64,000 nt of DNA from Argyresthia goedartella (GCA_949825045.1 OX463816.1:12457579-12521578); one strand, 5' to 3'. Positions 1-10,709 are shown, counted from the stretch's first letter. The notes: generated by a model not told the origin, from the sequence alone. Program-made: numbers and translations.

Positions 1-371
1 ATTATAAAAATCTTACTCAGCATTTGGTATGTTAAACAGCAGTCATAAACGGTAGGAACAGTACAATTTTGAACAATTGGGATGATGCACGTTAATCAAG
101 TTAGATACTTTTAAGAACTGTCGAAACAGTCGATTTATATGAGAGTTGTATTGAAATCCGAAATATGACGTCATATTTCGTTGAAATAAAATGCAATCTG
201 GCACAAAATGATGTTAATTCTTTCAATTGCTTAAAATTATTAACGACTGTGATATTGACGGTAAGTTTTCTTGTTAGGGCTATTAATTTAAACAGAATTA
301 GTATTTTTTTTGTGTACATACCATTCATGTATCATCTCCATTAGGTATTTTTTAACCAACTTTGCAGAAAA
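1..371. other. AT-rich flank, no gene seen
   Basis: I see no open frame with recognisable protein similarity. The only structured piece is the 22-bp palindrome at 159-180, listed separately. Confidence 0.5.
159..180. repeat. 22-bp perfect palindrome with CRE-like core
   Basis: The stretch reads identically on both strands and centres on TGACGTCA, the consensus binding site of CREB/ATF bZIP factors. No gene start is visible nearby, so a regulatory role is only a possibility. It could also be a very short snap-back duplication like those seen elsewhere in this window. Confidence 0.6.
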
Positions 372-647
372 TCCAACAGATGGTGCGGTGAATCGCAATT
401 TGTTTCTTGCGCTTATATTACTCAAACGGGTCCATAAATCGAAAAATGGTCCTATGATATTGATATTATTTCTAATAGATATATCCAATGATACCCCTAT
501 TTTATATTATACTCTATCCCATAGTGTGAGATGTCATTAGATAGATGTTTTAAAAATAATATCAATATGACCATTTTTCGATTTATAGACCCGTTTGAGA
601 AAAGAAGCGCAAGAACCCAAGAGCGATTCACAACACCATCTGTTGGA
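372..647. mobile_element. Fold-back (long inverted repeat) element, about 276 bp
   Basis: The two halves are imperfect reverse complements. The outer ends are TCCAACAGATGGTG on the left and its complement CACCATCTGTTGGA on the right. The inner arms share a conserved block (GGTCCATAAATCGAAAAATGG on the left, complemented on the right). There is no coding capacity. This is the shape of a non-autonomous fold-back element or MITE. I could not fix a target-site duplication. Confidence 0.6.
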
Positions 648-807
648 CTTTGTGGAACAGTGTTTTTTTTCTTCTCTATATATTTTTTTTGACTGTGTTT
701 TATCAAGGTAAAAATTTGGCTAACTTGGCAACCCTAAATTCACTCACTCATCGATATCCGCCGCCATTACGGTTCCTCAGTCAGTTTTGTCTTAGCAAGA
801 CTACAAC

Positions 808-1176
808 CAGGGCTGCCAGATTGTATAATTGGATACAAAAAACTGTATAATTAGGTGACTGATTGTATCCTCTTTGTATCCTGGATCCTCATGTATAATT
901 GGATACATAAAACTTTTTAGATTTCATCTTTGCTGCTTTAATCTATGGTGATAATTTTTGAGTTGAGTTGCCAGCTGCCGCTGTTCTGTGGTATGATTGC
1001 GCATTATGGATATGCATACCAAATAAGTTAAAAAAAAACGTAGGTAAATTCACGTCATTAACAATCAACATTACGTATGTGAAGGATTTTTATGCAGTGT
1101 TTGTATCCTGACATGTAATTTTGTATAATTTCAGAAACATGGCTGAATAATTTAAAAATTTCCACTGGCAGCCCTG
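808..1176. mobile_element. MITE with 12-bp TIR CAGGGCTGCCAG
   Basis: A 12-bp perfect terminal inverted repeat (CAGGGCTGCCAG / CTGGCAGCCCTG) bounds 369 bp of AT-rich, non-coding DNA. The interior repeats the motif TTGTATAATTGGATAC in several forms. The TIR type recalls hAT elements, but the flanking 8-mers do not match well, so the superfamily is uncertain. Confidence 0.6.
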
Positions 1177-1235
1177 ATACAAGTATAGGTACGTCCATGG
1201 AAATGCAATCGCATGTATAAAAATACTAACAAGCC

Positions 1236-1540
1236 TTATTACAGGCTATTGTACACTAAACAAACACTTGACAAAACAGGTGGAATGGACAGCCCCCTGT
1301 GCAGGGGGCTTGGAAGTGGAAGAAACAGTAGAGCACATGCTACTGGCATGTCCATCGACAACAGAAACCAGGATGGCTATCCTAGGTGACACAACAAACA
1401 CCCACAAGCTCCTAGAACACCCAGGCCTCCTACTCCAGCTGGTGCAGGAGTTGGGATGGCTGAAGTAGATGTGCAGGCGAAGGGGACATGCACAAAGGCC
1501 CCGCTCAAGTGGGCCAGGTGCAGGCGCTACACCACCTTTT
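1236..1540 (+). mobile_element. LINE ORF2 C-terminal fragment (zinc-knuckle-like tail)
   Basis: The + frame at 1268-1468 contains VEETVEHMLLACPSTTETR followed by a Leu-rich end (HPGLLLQLVQELGWLK, stop). This resembles the Cys/His tail that follows RNase H or reverse transcriptase in several non-LTR retrotransposons. A second copy lies at 47750-48045, close at the nucleotide level but with an internal deletion, which marks a dispersed family. Only the tail is present here; no reverse transcriptase was found next to it. Confidence 0.55.
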
Positions 1541-1604
1541 TGTTGGCTTATAATATTCAGAATCCAAGAAGAATTTCTTGGATTCTGAATATTATAAGCC
1601 AACA
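1541..1604. repeat. Snap-back hairpin, 30-bp perfect arms, 4-bp loop
   Basis: Bases 1541-1570 are followed, after GAAT, by their exact reverse complement at 1575-1604. It sits at the 3' end of the LINE-tail fragment and is one of a set of similar hairpins in this window. Confidence 0.85.
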
Positions 1605-2109
1605 ACCGGCGCTCGAAAACCCTGGTCTGATGATTTTGGAATCACAAACAAAGCCATATCAACAAAGTGGCCACCACAGCAGACAGGTTAATGTTCAACA
1701 GTGACATGTGGTGTCTATTCATTCTGAACCAACCACTTGACTCATGTACCTTGAATATTTTGATCAAACAACATGACAGGGGATGTTATTTAAATCATTA
1801 ATTAACTCTCCATTGCAGTATAGAGCCCAATTGATATGGTGATAAATAGCAGGTGGTAATGGAGTGAAACCCTATGAAATATCCATTGTACCGAGGTTGT
1901 CCCTGTTATTTTCTTTGAATTTGCCTCTCGACCAATACCAAGAAGGTAGATTATTCCTCTAATAACTGTCAGAATTACCAGCCACAAAAGTAGTAAGGGG
2001 TTTGCACAGGATCAGTATTTCCAGACAGAGGGTTCCAAGTAAGCTCGGGGTATGGGAGGTGTGCTTGTGGGAGTCAGCAGTTTTATACAATCTGACTATC
2101 AAGAGTTTT

Positions 2110-2364
2110 ATATAATTTGTATGGAGAGATTGCTTCTGCCAGCGGGAAGGTAAATATTAACATAACCATTTGCCAACATACATTGCTTCTGGCCCCACTC
2201 TAGGATACCCTGTGTTATGGGAACCAGAAACAGCAACGTCCCACACATATCCAAGACCTCGGGTTTTTGTACACCCAACCTTTTTTCTTTACCCCCCCCA
2301 GTTGGGGATCTAACCCAGGACCTCTTGCATGGTAGGCAGAGCCACAACTATGAGCCACAGGGGT
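2110..2364 (-). mobile_element. tRNA-derived SINE (minus strand)
   Basis: Read on the minus strand from about 2364, the sequence starts CCCCTGTGGCTCATAG, followed by a GCTCTGCCTACCATGCAAGAG stem region. It then has GGTCCTGGGTTAGATCCC, a near-consensus internal B box. The A-box-like TGGCTCA and the B box are spaced as in a tRNA gene. Mismatches in the acceptor and anticodon stems make a functional tRNA unlikely. The body to about 2110 is assigned by proximity only. Confidence 0.55.
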
Positions 2365-2529
2365 AAAAAATATTTAGACATCTATTAGTCTAAATATTTA
2401 ATTCAGTTTCTTAAAATAGGCTAAAATTTAATTAAAAGTTCTATTTATATACACTATCAGTAATAAAAAATATATTATGCCGCCACAAAAAGGTCCTATT
2501 GCTAGTCTGATTGGCTTACTAGATGTTAC
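2365..2529. other. AT-rich spacer downstream of coiled-coil exon
   Basis: This is intronic sequence if the exon at 2530-2821 continues leftwards. I see no further exon of that gene in 1-2529. Confidence 0.4.
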
Positions 2530-2821
2530 CTTGTTTATAATTTTGGTATTTCGCTTGATTTTTAGCAAGATCTTCTAGTTTCTCATCAAGGTCTTGTTTC
2601 AGCTCTTTATTCCTTTCTAGTAGAACTTTCAGCTCGCTGTCATAGTTCTGGATAGTGTTCTCTTTATTGTTGAGTTTATTTTTTGTTTGGAAAGCACCTT
2701 TCAACAAAACTTGCAGTGACTCATTCCTGCACTTCACTTTTTCTTTGAACTCAAGATACATATTTTTCTCCAAAGATTGTAAATCAATGCGGAAATCCCA
2801 CTCGTCATTGATTATGCTCAT
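2530..2821 (-). CDS. First coding exon of an unidentified coiled-coil protein (partial)
   Basis: The exon starts at the ATG at 2821 (MSIINDEWDF...) and encodes 97 residues plus one base. It ends at a CAAG/GTAACA 5' splice site at 2530/2529. An upstream in-frame Met exists at 2893, but the hydrophobic stretch between the two looks like untranslated sequence. The product is strongly helical: residues about 15-97 are a charged coiled coil with heptads rich in Leu, Lys and Glu. I do not recognise the gene. A short N-terminal coil like this would fit a kinetochore Spc25-type subunit, but no globular domain is visible to test that. Remaining exons must lie to the left of the window or be too small to see. 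The composition matches the host exons here, not the decayed retroelements. Confidence 0.5.
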
Positions 2822-3008
2822 TTTGTTCCTCTGGCTTAGATTACAAGTACACCAAATTAAAAATAAATTGAGTGACAATTGATAAAACGGCAAGCGTTAA
2901 TTTCATTTCAAATTTTTTTTTTTCGTCTTTATTCATAAGGAAAGGCAATGGTTATCAAAGCCGCACAGCCATGTCTTCAGTGTTTACATATTTTTGTTTT
3001 GAGGTATA

Positions 3009-3130
3009 TTAAGGCCGAAGCGAAGTAGTCTTCCTTAATTTTGCTTCTTAAGGCCAAGTCTTCCGTGTTTTGTTTCGGCCGAAGCCAAGTCTTTTCTATT
3101 TTGTTTCATAAGGCCGAAGCCAAGTCTAAT
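3009..3130. repeat. Short tandem repeat, about three units of roughly 45 bp
   Basis: The phrase TAAGGCCGAAGCCAAGTCTT recurs about three times with drift, separated by T-rich TTTTGTTTC spacers. Confidence 0.65.
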
Positions 3131-3240
3131 TTGAGGAGTCATGTCCGATAGATTCTTAATCCGTGCATTGTTCCATGTCCGATACTTTAGATATCTTCAA
3201 TAGTTCAGCAGATATAATCGCATATATTTTGATAATTTTC

Positions 3241-5030
3241 AAAATTCTTCAATAAGTCAACAGTGGTACCTACGCGGGATATCTTCTGGTTTGTAAATGA
3301 GCAATAGTTTATTGATGAAGGCAAGGCGTTGAATAATATGGGCGAGGCAATCAAAAAATATATGATCCAGTTTTTTTAGCGGCATTACAGTACTAAAGCG
3401 ACGGTAACCAAATCTCAGACGTGTCATCATAATATAGAATTTCCTACTTTTCCAAATGTTTGTCAGCCGGCAGTTACAGATGCTTTAGTTGATTTTTTGT
3501 ATGCTTTATTAGTGAAGTGAAGTGGATCCGTACCAGAAACCTTTAACTGCAAGAGATTGTTGCCAATAACTGAACCATTTTTGCTTCAAATTCAGTTGTT
3601 AATAAAATCGGAGCTTGGCACAGCTATTTTAGACTCAGGAGTCAGGAGCATCACTTTGAACGATCGCCTTGTCCAGGAAGTCGGCATTTTCGTTTCCTGT
3701 CACTCCGACATGAGATGGAGTCCACATGAAGACAATATTTACATTTAATTTATGAAGTTGGGAGCGATTCTTGATATCATAAATAATGTAGTTGGTGTTG
3801 CAATATAGTTTGTTTGATTGAAGATCTTTCAAAGTACTCATACTGTCAAATATTATTAGCCACTTTTTTCCCGGGAATGAGCTGGGTGTTCAAAAATATT
3901 AGTTAATGCATTCGATTTTGCAAATGCTTCTGCTGAGAAGATGCTCATTTCCTTGGGCAATTTCACTCCGTATCCACTCTTAATATGCGGTAGGTATATA
4001 GCTGCAGCAACGCCGTCATCATTTTTTGAACCATCAGAGTATACCTAGTCGGTCCTTAAGTTCTGTCACAAGGTTTTTGATAGATAAAACTCAGCAATAA
4101 ACTTTTTCTTATTCGTATTATACATGATTAAAAAGCTTATTTTATACGAATCAAATTGCAATACAATACATTTTGTACGATTATCGCAATATGACAAAAA
4201 ACCTTATAACTTGAGACAATCGCGAACCCAAAACACGCAGCAACTGACAAAAATACCACTTACCACAAATTTAATAAAAAAACAGTGTTCCAGATAACCA
4301 ACAAGGTTTTTTTTTATTTATTCTAAAACCTCGATTTTAGACCATGCTTAACAACTAGCATTTGATTTTCTGTTAGCTTTCAGTTCCAACTGCTCCCAAA
4401 GAGAACTTTACGTACTTTTTACGTTTTCAGAAAAACGTAAGTATAAATTGATCTTGTGGGCAACAAGTACACTACGTAAAATGTGAATATGAAAATTAGT
4501 TTTACCCAGACTTAGTTATCTTATGCTTCAAAATGAAGGTAACGGGTTCAGGGAGGGTTCTGACTAAAATCTCACGTAAGTTTGAAAGGTTTTAAGAATC
4601 ATGGAAAAAAGATAAAGTGAATCACGTCCGTATTTTTGATTGGGTAAAAAAGTGCAAAATCTCTGAATAAACTAGCATTTGTGTAATATGGCTTTAAGCA
4701 TTTAAATCCAATAATCGTTCTAATTTATCAGTATTTAATGAGCTATCAAACCATATATAGTATTAAATAAAATAAAACTTGGTATTATTTACTATGCGGC
4801 AAAATATTTGTGACAGAACTTATGGACCGACTAGGTATTTGAATAAAATCATTATAATTTGCCAGTTGTTCACAGATTTCATGCTTATTCTTGCTCTCGG
4901 GAACAATATGAAATATCATTGAGGTGAATTTGCTGCCAAAATCGAATTCGATTTCGACTTCCATGGACTCAAAAACAAAATTCCAAAATCCACCGAGAAA
5001 TGTAATAGAAATATATAGTATCCATATCGT
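3241..5030 (-). mobile_element. LINE fragment with RNase H domain, split by a DNA transposon
   Basis: On the minus strand, the sequence just below 4043 begins with a YSDGSKNDDG-type motif, the first catalytic Asp of RNase H. At 3841-3635 it reaches FMWTPSHVGVTGNENADFL, the classical second half of RNase H in I/R1/LOA-type LINEs. A short upstream coding part is recognisable at 5000-4838, on the far side of the mariner-type insertion at 4044-4835. There are no long uninterrupted frames, so the copy is dead. The outer limits are approximate. Confidence 0.65.
4044..4835. mobile_element. Mariner-type non-autonomous element, 792 bp, TA target site
   Basis: TIRs of about 28 bp, CCTAGTCGGTCCTTAAGTTC at the left and the complement (one mismatch) at the right, flanked by TA on both sides. 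The CGGTCCATAAGTTCTGTCAC-like termini resemble Tc1/mariner ends. The interior has no transposase. It interrupts the LINE RNase H domain immediately before its first catalytic motif. Confidence 0.75.
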
Positions 5031-5542
5031 GAATTAATCGGGTGTTTGATGTATCTGTCTACTGGAAGAAGGCCGGACATTACTACAGTCTGTCAACGTC
5101 GTGCTTTCCGCGCCCACGGGGTACAGGCGTTGGCGGGGACGCGGTAATACGGTCTCGGAGGGGATGCGGGCGGTGTAGCGGGAGGGTGAGCGAGCACGAC
5201 TCATGCGTGCCCAAAAGGGCAAATTGCAGGTAGAAAGCCTTCAGCATATACCGAGGCCATGGCTCGCAGTTAATTCTTAATAAGACAACTGTAAACACAA
5301 AGGGCTTGTTTTTAGTCCGTATACCACACGAGCTGATGCCCGCTCAATATGTGGGGACCCGGACATAGCAGGGAGGTCTGACTCCTGGGCATGGGTAATT
5401 ACATTTTTTTCCCCTCCAACAAAAAAAAAAAAACACGACTCATGCGCGGAGCCGGTAGTTGCCAGTGGTCACTCGCCACGGTAACATGTGTTTATAGAAC
5501 TCGTCACAATTTGTTAAACGCACACGAGATCACTATCCGGAT
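5031..5542. other. GC-rich then AT-rich spacer before the transposase
   Basis: Bases 5090-5230 are unusually GC-rich with overlapping open frames on both strands, but none carries a motif I know. Bases 5400-5440 hold T- and A-runs. This may be the 5' non-coding part of the transposon whose coding region begins at 5543. I could not find a convincing terminal inverted repeat. Confidence 0.3.
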
Positions 5543-6702
5543 ATGAGTAAACCGATTGGACGACAGGCTAAAGAAATTGTGTTTAAAGTTTACACATTTT
5601 TCAAAGAGCGTAAAAAAGATCATATATCGCTGGAATACCAGAATGATGTCAATTTGGCAAAAACCGTATCTGCAGCAACAGGGATTTCGGAAAGAACAAT
5701 AATAAAAATTGTCAGTGAAGGTACACCACAGGACGGCACTGCGGGAACTTCCAAGTTCAAATCCCCTAGGAAAAATTTATTTCAGAAAGCGAATGGAAGT
5801 TGATAGTTTTACTTTAGGAGTAATACGACGAAAAGTATCCCAGTACTACACCGTTAAAAAAAAAACCCAGTTTAAGAAAACTAAGAGCTGGACTGAAAGA
5901 AGAGGGTGTCATAGATTGCTCACATGAGTATTTGAGAAAGATTCTTCGTGAAATGGCATTTAAATTTCTAAGCTGTCAGTCTAAAAGAAAGTTAATAATC
6001 GAACGGCATGATATTATGGCTCTGAGGTGGCGTTATATACGTGATATAAGAAAATATCGAGCAGAGAGAATTCCAATTATTTTCTTGGATGAGACATATG
6101 TAAACCAGTCGCATAATGTGCGAAAATGTTGGCAATCCAAGGAAGAACGTGGTACCTCAAACGCGATCGGCAAGGGGCATCGCCTGATCATAGTCCATGC
6201 TGGAAGCCGTGACGGATTTGTGAATAACGGTTTACTTATCTTCACATCGCACTCAAAATCGGGCGACTATCATGGTGACATGAATGCAGTTAACTTCCAA
6301 AAGTGGGCAACCGAAAAACTTTTGCCAAATATTCCTCAGAATTCGGTCGTTGCTATGGATAATGCAGCTTATCACAGCACCCAAATTGACAAGAAACCTA
6401 CTATGAGCTCTCTTAAGGGCCACATGCAAGAATGGTTGAAGCGAAAAAATGCAACATTTGAAGAATCCGCGCGCAAATGTGATCTTATGACCTTAATAAA
6501 TCAGCAGAAGGTCGAGAAGCAATACAAAATCAATGAAATCATTAAGGCCGAAGGACATACGGTTCTCCGCTTGCCAACGTATCATCCAGACTTAAACCCA
6601 ATCGAATTAGTGTGGGGAGACATAAAAGGAGAACTAGCTAGCACTGCCATAGATTCAAATCTAGAAAAAAAGAAAGACGTGCTAAATTCACTCTCAGACT
6701 GA
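5543..6702 (+). pseudogene. IS630/Tc1/mariner-superfamily transposase with wide DD..E spacing, frameshifted
   Basis: This is a DDE-type transposase that would cut and paste its own element. The N-terminal part (5543-5803) holds a helix-turn-helix-like segment with VSAATGISERTI. The frame then breaks, and the catalytic part runs at 5932-6702 (256 aa). Catalytic motifs are IIFLDET (first Asp), VVAMDNAAYH (second Asp) and YHPDLNPIELVW (Glu). The Glu lies 82 residues after the second Asp, far beyond the 34-41 of ordinary Tc1/mariner. An extra helical block (GHMQEWLKRKNATF...) fills the gap. I recall a DD82E group in insects with this layout; that match is from memory. At least one frameshift between 5800 and 5932 makes the copy defective. 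Confidence 0.75.
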
Positions 6703-7130
6703 AACTAAAAATAGTTAAAACCTGAGTTGTGACCATACTATTACCACGAAATAAACTCGTGTGATAGTCTACCAGTGTTTCTCTCCAGCATCAATAGAGG
6801 AGGATAAAGGAGGCTTCGCTTCGCCTTCACCCTTCACCTAGTGTTTTGCCCCAAAATAGATTTATTTTACACATTGCAGGTGGCCAAGTATTCTGTATAA
6901 TCCCTGGGCATTGTATATATACCTAGGTATAGTATGTAATGGATATTAATATTAATAATATTTTATGAATTGCCTGAACGCTCCAGGTATTATATATATT
7001 GCCTAGCTAGGTATTGCTAGGCATGCCAGGCGCCAATGTCTTTCCCAGACATGTTTTCCAAGGTGTAGACTAAGGGAGACCGTTTGGCGGTAACTCAACA
7101 CTTCAGAAATTTAGGGGCTAACTTCTTACT
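6703..7130. other. Spacer between transposase and gypsy remnant
   Basis: AT-rich DNA with TATATA and CCTAGGTA-like repeats. It may hold the 3' end of the DNA transposon and a worn LTR of the gypsy element. Neither boundary is visible. Confidence 0.3.
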
Positions 7131-7246
7131 AAAATATTTATCCTTATCGCTTAAATGTAAGCGCGCTTAAAGACAACATCCCCAACATTGAATTCTGCCT
7201 GCTTGCGGCGGATATTATAATGTGCAGTGCTCGTCTCATGTGCACG

Positions 7247-8160
7247 CTAAAGCGAAGCTTCTGCATAAAGATCTCTAGGCAAGAAAAAAACCTCATTATC
7301 CAATTCTGTGTCAGTGTAAAGGGAACCACAATTGACCATCTCTCTACCAAAAACTAGGAAAGACGGTGTTTTTTTTTGGATTAATTGGATCTTTGGTACA
7401 AATGTATCGCAAGTCCTATGATCGTTCTCCACAAACGTAAAAACACATGTGACGATTGTTTTGTTATATCTCTCCACGGTGTTCACTTGAGGAGTATTTC
7501 ACTCCAAACACTATTTTGGAGTGAAATATACATTTGGGACGTTGTACTTTGTGAAGAAAGCATTAGTACAGCCACTTATAAATTGGCTTCCGTTATCCAA
7601 AAATATAGTCTGGGGCACGCCATGTACGAGGAAGATAGCCTCTTCTAAATTTTTAATAACCGCTTCAAAAGTAGCTCTTCTGAGCGGGAAGATGTGACAA
7701 AATTTCGAGAAACAACAAGTTACTACAAGGAGATAACTGTTTTGTTTACGGGTAACAGGAGGAGGACCAACAAAATCGACGGAGATCATTTGAAATGGAC
7801 GCGAGCACTGCTTTGGACGCCCCATTTCACCGAGAGTTTTGTGATTCTGATGCTAAGAGAGACAAGTATCACAGGAGCCAAAAAAATTCAACACATCCTG
7901 GTACAATCGAACCAACTGAATCATGACCCACTTGCCTGATAATTCGTTTAAAACTTTTAAACTTGTAAGATCTATCGTAATGTCAGTGTCTAATCAAATG
8001 ATAACAAGTTCGTTACCAAGGAAATAAACCTACAAGCGAATTTCGACCTACTTGCATTTAAGGGGTTTAGCAAAATAAGCTTATGGTGGGTCATGATTCA
8101 GATGGTTCGATAGTACATACCTAGCCAGTAAAATCGCAACGCCAATCGCTTGTACGTTTT
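7247..8160 (-). pseudogene. Gypsy integrase remnant
   Basis: The minus-strand frame at 7825-7511 holds the integrase core: FQMISVDFVGPPP with the first catalytic Asp, and FLDNGSQFIS with the second. The following frame at 7486-7247 continues with NTVERYNKTI and the C-terminal region. A CDTC zinc-finger remnant lies around 7870. A MITE separates it from upstream coding at about 8115-8160. Confidence 0.7.
7905..8112. mobile_element. MITE, 208 bp, inside gypsy integrase
   Basis: Terminal inverted repeats of about 26 bp (AATCGAACCAACTGAATCAT at the left, complemented with two or three changes at the right) are flanked by GTAC on both sides, a likely target-site duplication. The interior is non-coding. 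It splits the integrase zinc-finger region. Confidence 0.65.
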
Positions 8161-8198
8161 GAAAACGCCGAAGTGTCCTGCGGTCGGTTCGGAGTGGT

Positions 8199-8246
8199 TT
8201 TCGGTAATGATAGCTTCACAGTTGCGTGAAGCGATCATTACCGAAA
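8199..8246. repeat. Snap-back hairpin, 21-bp arms, 6-bp loop
   Basis: Bases 8199-8219 and 8226-8246 are reverse complements with one mismatch. The hairpin lies within the gypsy remnant. Confidence 0.8.
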
Positions 8247-8711
8247 TCGTACGATCTCTTTCCACGAAAATTCGGAAGTCAAATCACATTTGTTCTTTGT
8301 AAGTCGGTACAAAGAGTTATTTTTTATTTGGAAATTTGGATAGCTACTGGGGGAATTTAGACAGCCATTGTAAAGGTCCTTATATCAAGTGTCAGCAGTG
8401 GCCAAGAAGGAATTGGACGTAGAGACTGCTGAACAAGGGATCGCTCTAGAAAGATCATCAGGGATGACGTTGTCTACCCCACGCCTATGTTTTATTTCGT
8501 AGTTAAACGAAGATAACCTAACTTCCCATCTAGCCAGTCTTCCTGTCGGATTATCCATTGTTAAAAACCACTTTAACGCAGAGTGGTCGGTGTATACGGT
8601 AAATGTTTTTTGTTTTCAAGGTAGCATCGCCAATGTTCAAGAGCCGTTATCACGGCTAGCGTCTCCCTCTCGGTGATAATGTATTTTTCTCCGAACCTGA
8701 CAGTGACTTAC

Positions 8712-9746
8712 TCATGTAAGCAATGGGATGCTCCTTGCCGTCAACCATTTGAGTGAGCATGGCACCAACACCGAAATTGCTCGCGCTGTGTGGACCTCGA
8801 AAGGTAAATCATAATAAGGACAGGAAAGAACTGGAGCTGAAACGAGACACTCTTTGAGCTTATCAAAAGCTACATCAGCCTCGAATGTCCATAGAAATTT
8901 AGGTGCGTCCTTCTTATTTGAAGTTAGTTTGTTAAGGGGCCCGGCGATGGTACTAAAGTTGGGGACAAAACGGCGGTACCAGGTTGCAGTCCCTAGAAAG
9001 CGTTTGAGGTCCTTCCGACCAGAAGGTGTCGGGTAATTGAGCCTCAACCTTTTCTGGGTCAGTCCGAAGTCCCTTGACATCAACCACATAACCCAAATAC
9101 TTGAGCTGACTTCTAAAATACTTGCACTTTTCATAATTAACGGTCAGGTTAGCGAACCTTAATTTGTCTAGAACTCGCAATAGCAGAGATACGTGCTTTT
9201 CAAAAGAACTGCTAATAACTATAATGTCATCTAAATAAGCAATGGATTTTAAATCGAAGTCACTGAACAACAAATCGACCAGTCTCTGTTGTGATGCAAG
9301 TGCGTTCGTGAGACCAAAAGCGGTGGTCTTGGAACTGAGAATTCCCCTGCCTGGAATGTAAAAAAAGCCTTGTCACGATCTTCAGGAAAGATCGGAATTT
9401 TCCAGAACGCCTTTGACAGATCTACATTGCTTAGATACTTAGCGTCATGAAGATTGTCCAAAATCTCAGTTATATACGGCAAATTGTACGCGTCGCGCTT
9501 CGTGACTGAGTTCAGCTATCGACTAGCCAAGCAAAAACGTGGCTGACCGTTATTTTTGTAGACAATAAGAATCGGAGAAGACCATACACTTTCACAGGGC
9601 TCCACCACGTCTAAGGAAAGCATTTCATCCACTTGCTCGGTCAGAATGCGTTGCTTTTCTGGTGACATTCTATAGAATGCCTGCCTCTTATTAGGCAGCG
9701 TTACTATAGTAACGCTGCCTAATAAGAGGAGCGTTGCCAGTGTCAA
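8712..9746 (-). pseudogene. Gypsy reverse transcriptase / RNase H remnant
   Basis: Overlapping minus-strand frames give, in order, MSPEKQRILTEQVDEMLSLD and VWSSPILIVYKNNGQPRFC. They then give NVDLSKAFWKIPI, the catalytic AYLDDIIV (YLDD box) near 9230, and the thumb/connection KCKYFRSQLKYLGYVV with FLGTATWYRRFVPNFS. RNase H follows but is poorly preserved. At least three frame changes are needed to read it. Confidence 0.75.
9684..9729. repeat. 46-bp perfect palindrome in gypsy pol
   Basis: The two 23-bp halves are exact reverse complements with no loop. On the minus strand the first half is normal coding sequence leading into the reverse transcriptase. The second half is its inverted copy, and it introduces stops before coding resumes. 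Confidence 0.9.
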
Positions 9747-10260
9747 TTCGCTGAGAGATCAAAGGAGTCCTATCTGAACCTTTGACTTCAGTCAAAACGT
9801 AATGAAATTGGCTGATTATATTGTCAGCAATAGATTTCTGAGGATCGTCTAAGTTTTCATATGAATGTATGAAAACATCTGGATTAGAAACGCTAATCTC
9901 AGCTAAAGGCGTACTAGAGTGGGTAATACAACCTAAATACTTGGGGCATATCCTAAAATAACGCCAGAAATCTATGCTCAGAATCAAGAAAGCGTACGTC
10001 GTGCCAGGAATCGAAACGATTCCTGGCACGACGTACGCTTTAATGATGTGAAAGACATCTTCGAAGTGAACTGGCAGATTCATGTAGCCAACACTTTTGA
10101 GTGATTGACCACCTGCTGCAGTTACAGTTATTTGGTCGTAATCGACGAGACGTAGTCCATGGTCCAACAAAACAAAGTGTGAGTTGTTGCCCTAGATAGT
10201 GACAGCTGAACCGGAATCCAACAGTCCCTATGCCGATATATCATCATTAATTTTAACAGA
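9691..10260 (-). pseudogene. Gypsy aspartic protease and linker to reverse transcriptase
   Basis: The region begins with LLDSGSA, the retropepsin active-site motif, at about 10230, followed by an in-frame stop near 10190. It continues through GLRLVDYDQITVTAAGG and a C-terminal FHIIKAYVVPG block to a linker. The hairpins at 9989-10041 and 9684-9729 add reverse-complement copies of coding sequence and destroy the normal reading. Confidence 0.65.
9989..10041. repeat. Snap-back hairpin in gypsy protease, 25-bp arms, 3-bp loop
   Basis: Bases 9989-10013 and 10017-10041 are exact reverse complements separated by AAA. Read on the minus strand, the coding sequence of the protease C-terminus runs into its own inverted copy and then resumes. 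Confidence 0.9.
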
Positions 10261-10368
10261 AACGTAGGGTCTGCTATCTTTGTCAGGTTTAGAATGCAGA
10301 ATTGAGGCGGTTTTGTAGGAAAGAAAGAAGCTATTGACTATTCTGTCCACTCTGTTTTATCAAAATGG

Positions 10369-10668
10369 TTAATGGTGCCACAATTCTGCCTGTCTAGTTT
10401 TTTGTGCTAGAAGAACGAGACTGTTTGCAATCGGGGCAATCTGGGATTTTGATACCCTTTTTACCACACTTGTAACAAAACACTTCACCAACCTTGACAG
10501 TACATTGCCGGAAAATGTCTGAACTGTCATGACATCTCGGACACCAAGGTGCGAGCTTATTAATCGCATGGGCATAATAACGGTTATTACCTCGATGGGA
10601 ATTATTATTCGCATAATTATTAGAAGGGTTATGGGTTTGCCTTTGAGGCTAAGACTGATGTGAATCAT
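10369..10668 (-). pseudogene. Gypsy nucleocapsid zinc-knuckle remnant
   Basis: A frame overlapping the longest open one on the minus strand shows two Cys-rich clusters, CPRCHDSSDIFRQC and CYKCGKKGIKIPDCPDC, typical of a gypsy-type nucleocapsid. The clusters are imperfect CCHC boxes. The upstream gag is missing. Confidence 0.6.
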
Positions 10669-10709
10669 CCTGTTTAGGTATTGTAGTATTAAGTAAAGCT
10701 TAGGTAATT

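Larger units (their letters stand above)
7140..10690 (-). mobile_element. Decayed Ty3/gypsy LTR retrotransposon (minus strand)
   Basis: Domains occur in Ty3/gypsy order from high to low coordinates: zinc knuckles, protease, reverse transcriptase, RNase H, integrase. The reading frame is broken by several frameshifts, by a MITE at 7905-8112 and by three snap-back hairpins (8199-8246, 9684-9729, 9989-10041). No clear LTR pair is visible. The copia element at 10710-14508 joins its 5' side, so the gypsy copy may have been cut by that insertion. It is old and cannot be functional. Confidence 0.85.

Noticed and set aside
2293..2364. Candidate tRNA gene on the minus strand
   Set aside because: A and B boxes are present, but stems do not pair properly and the sequence continues into a SINE body.
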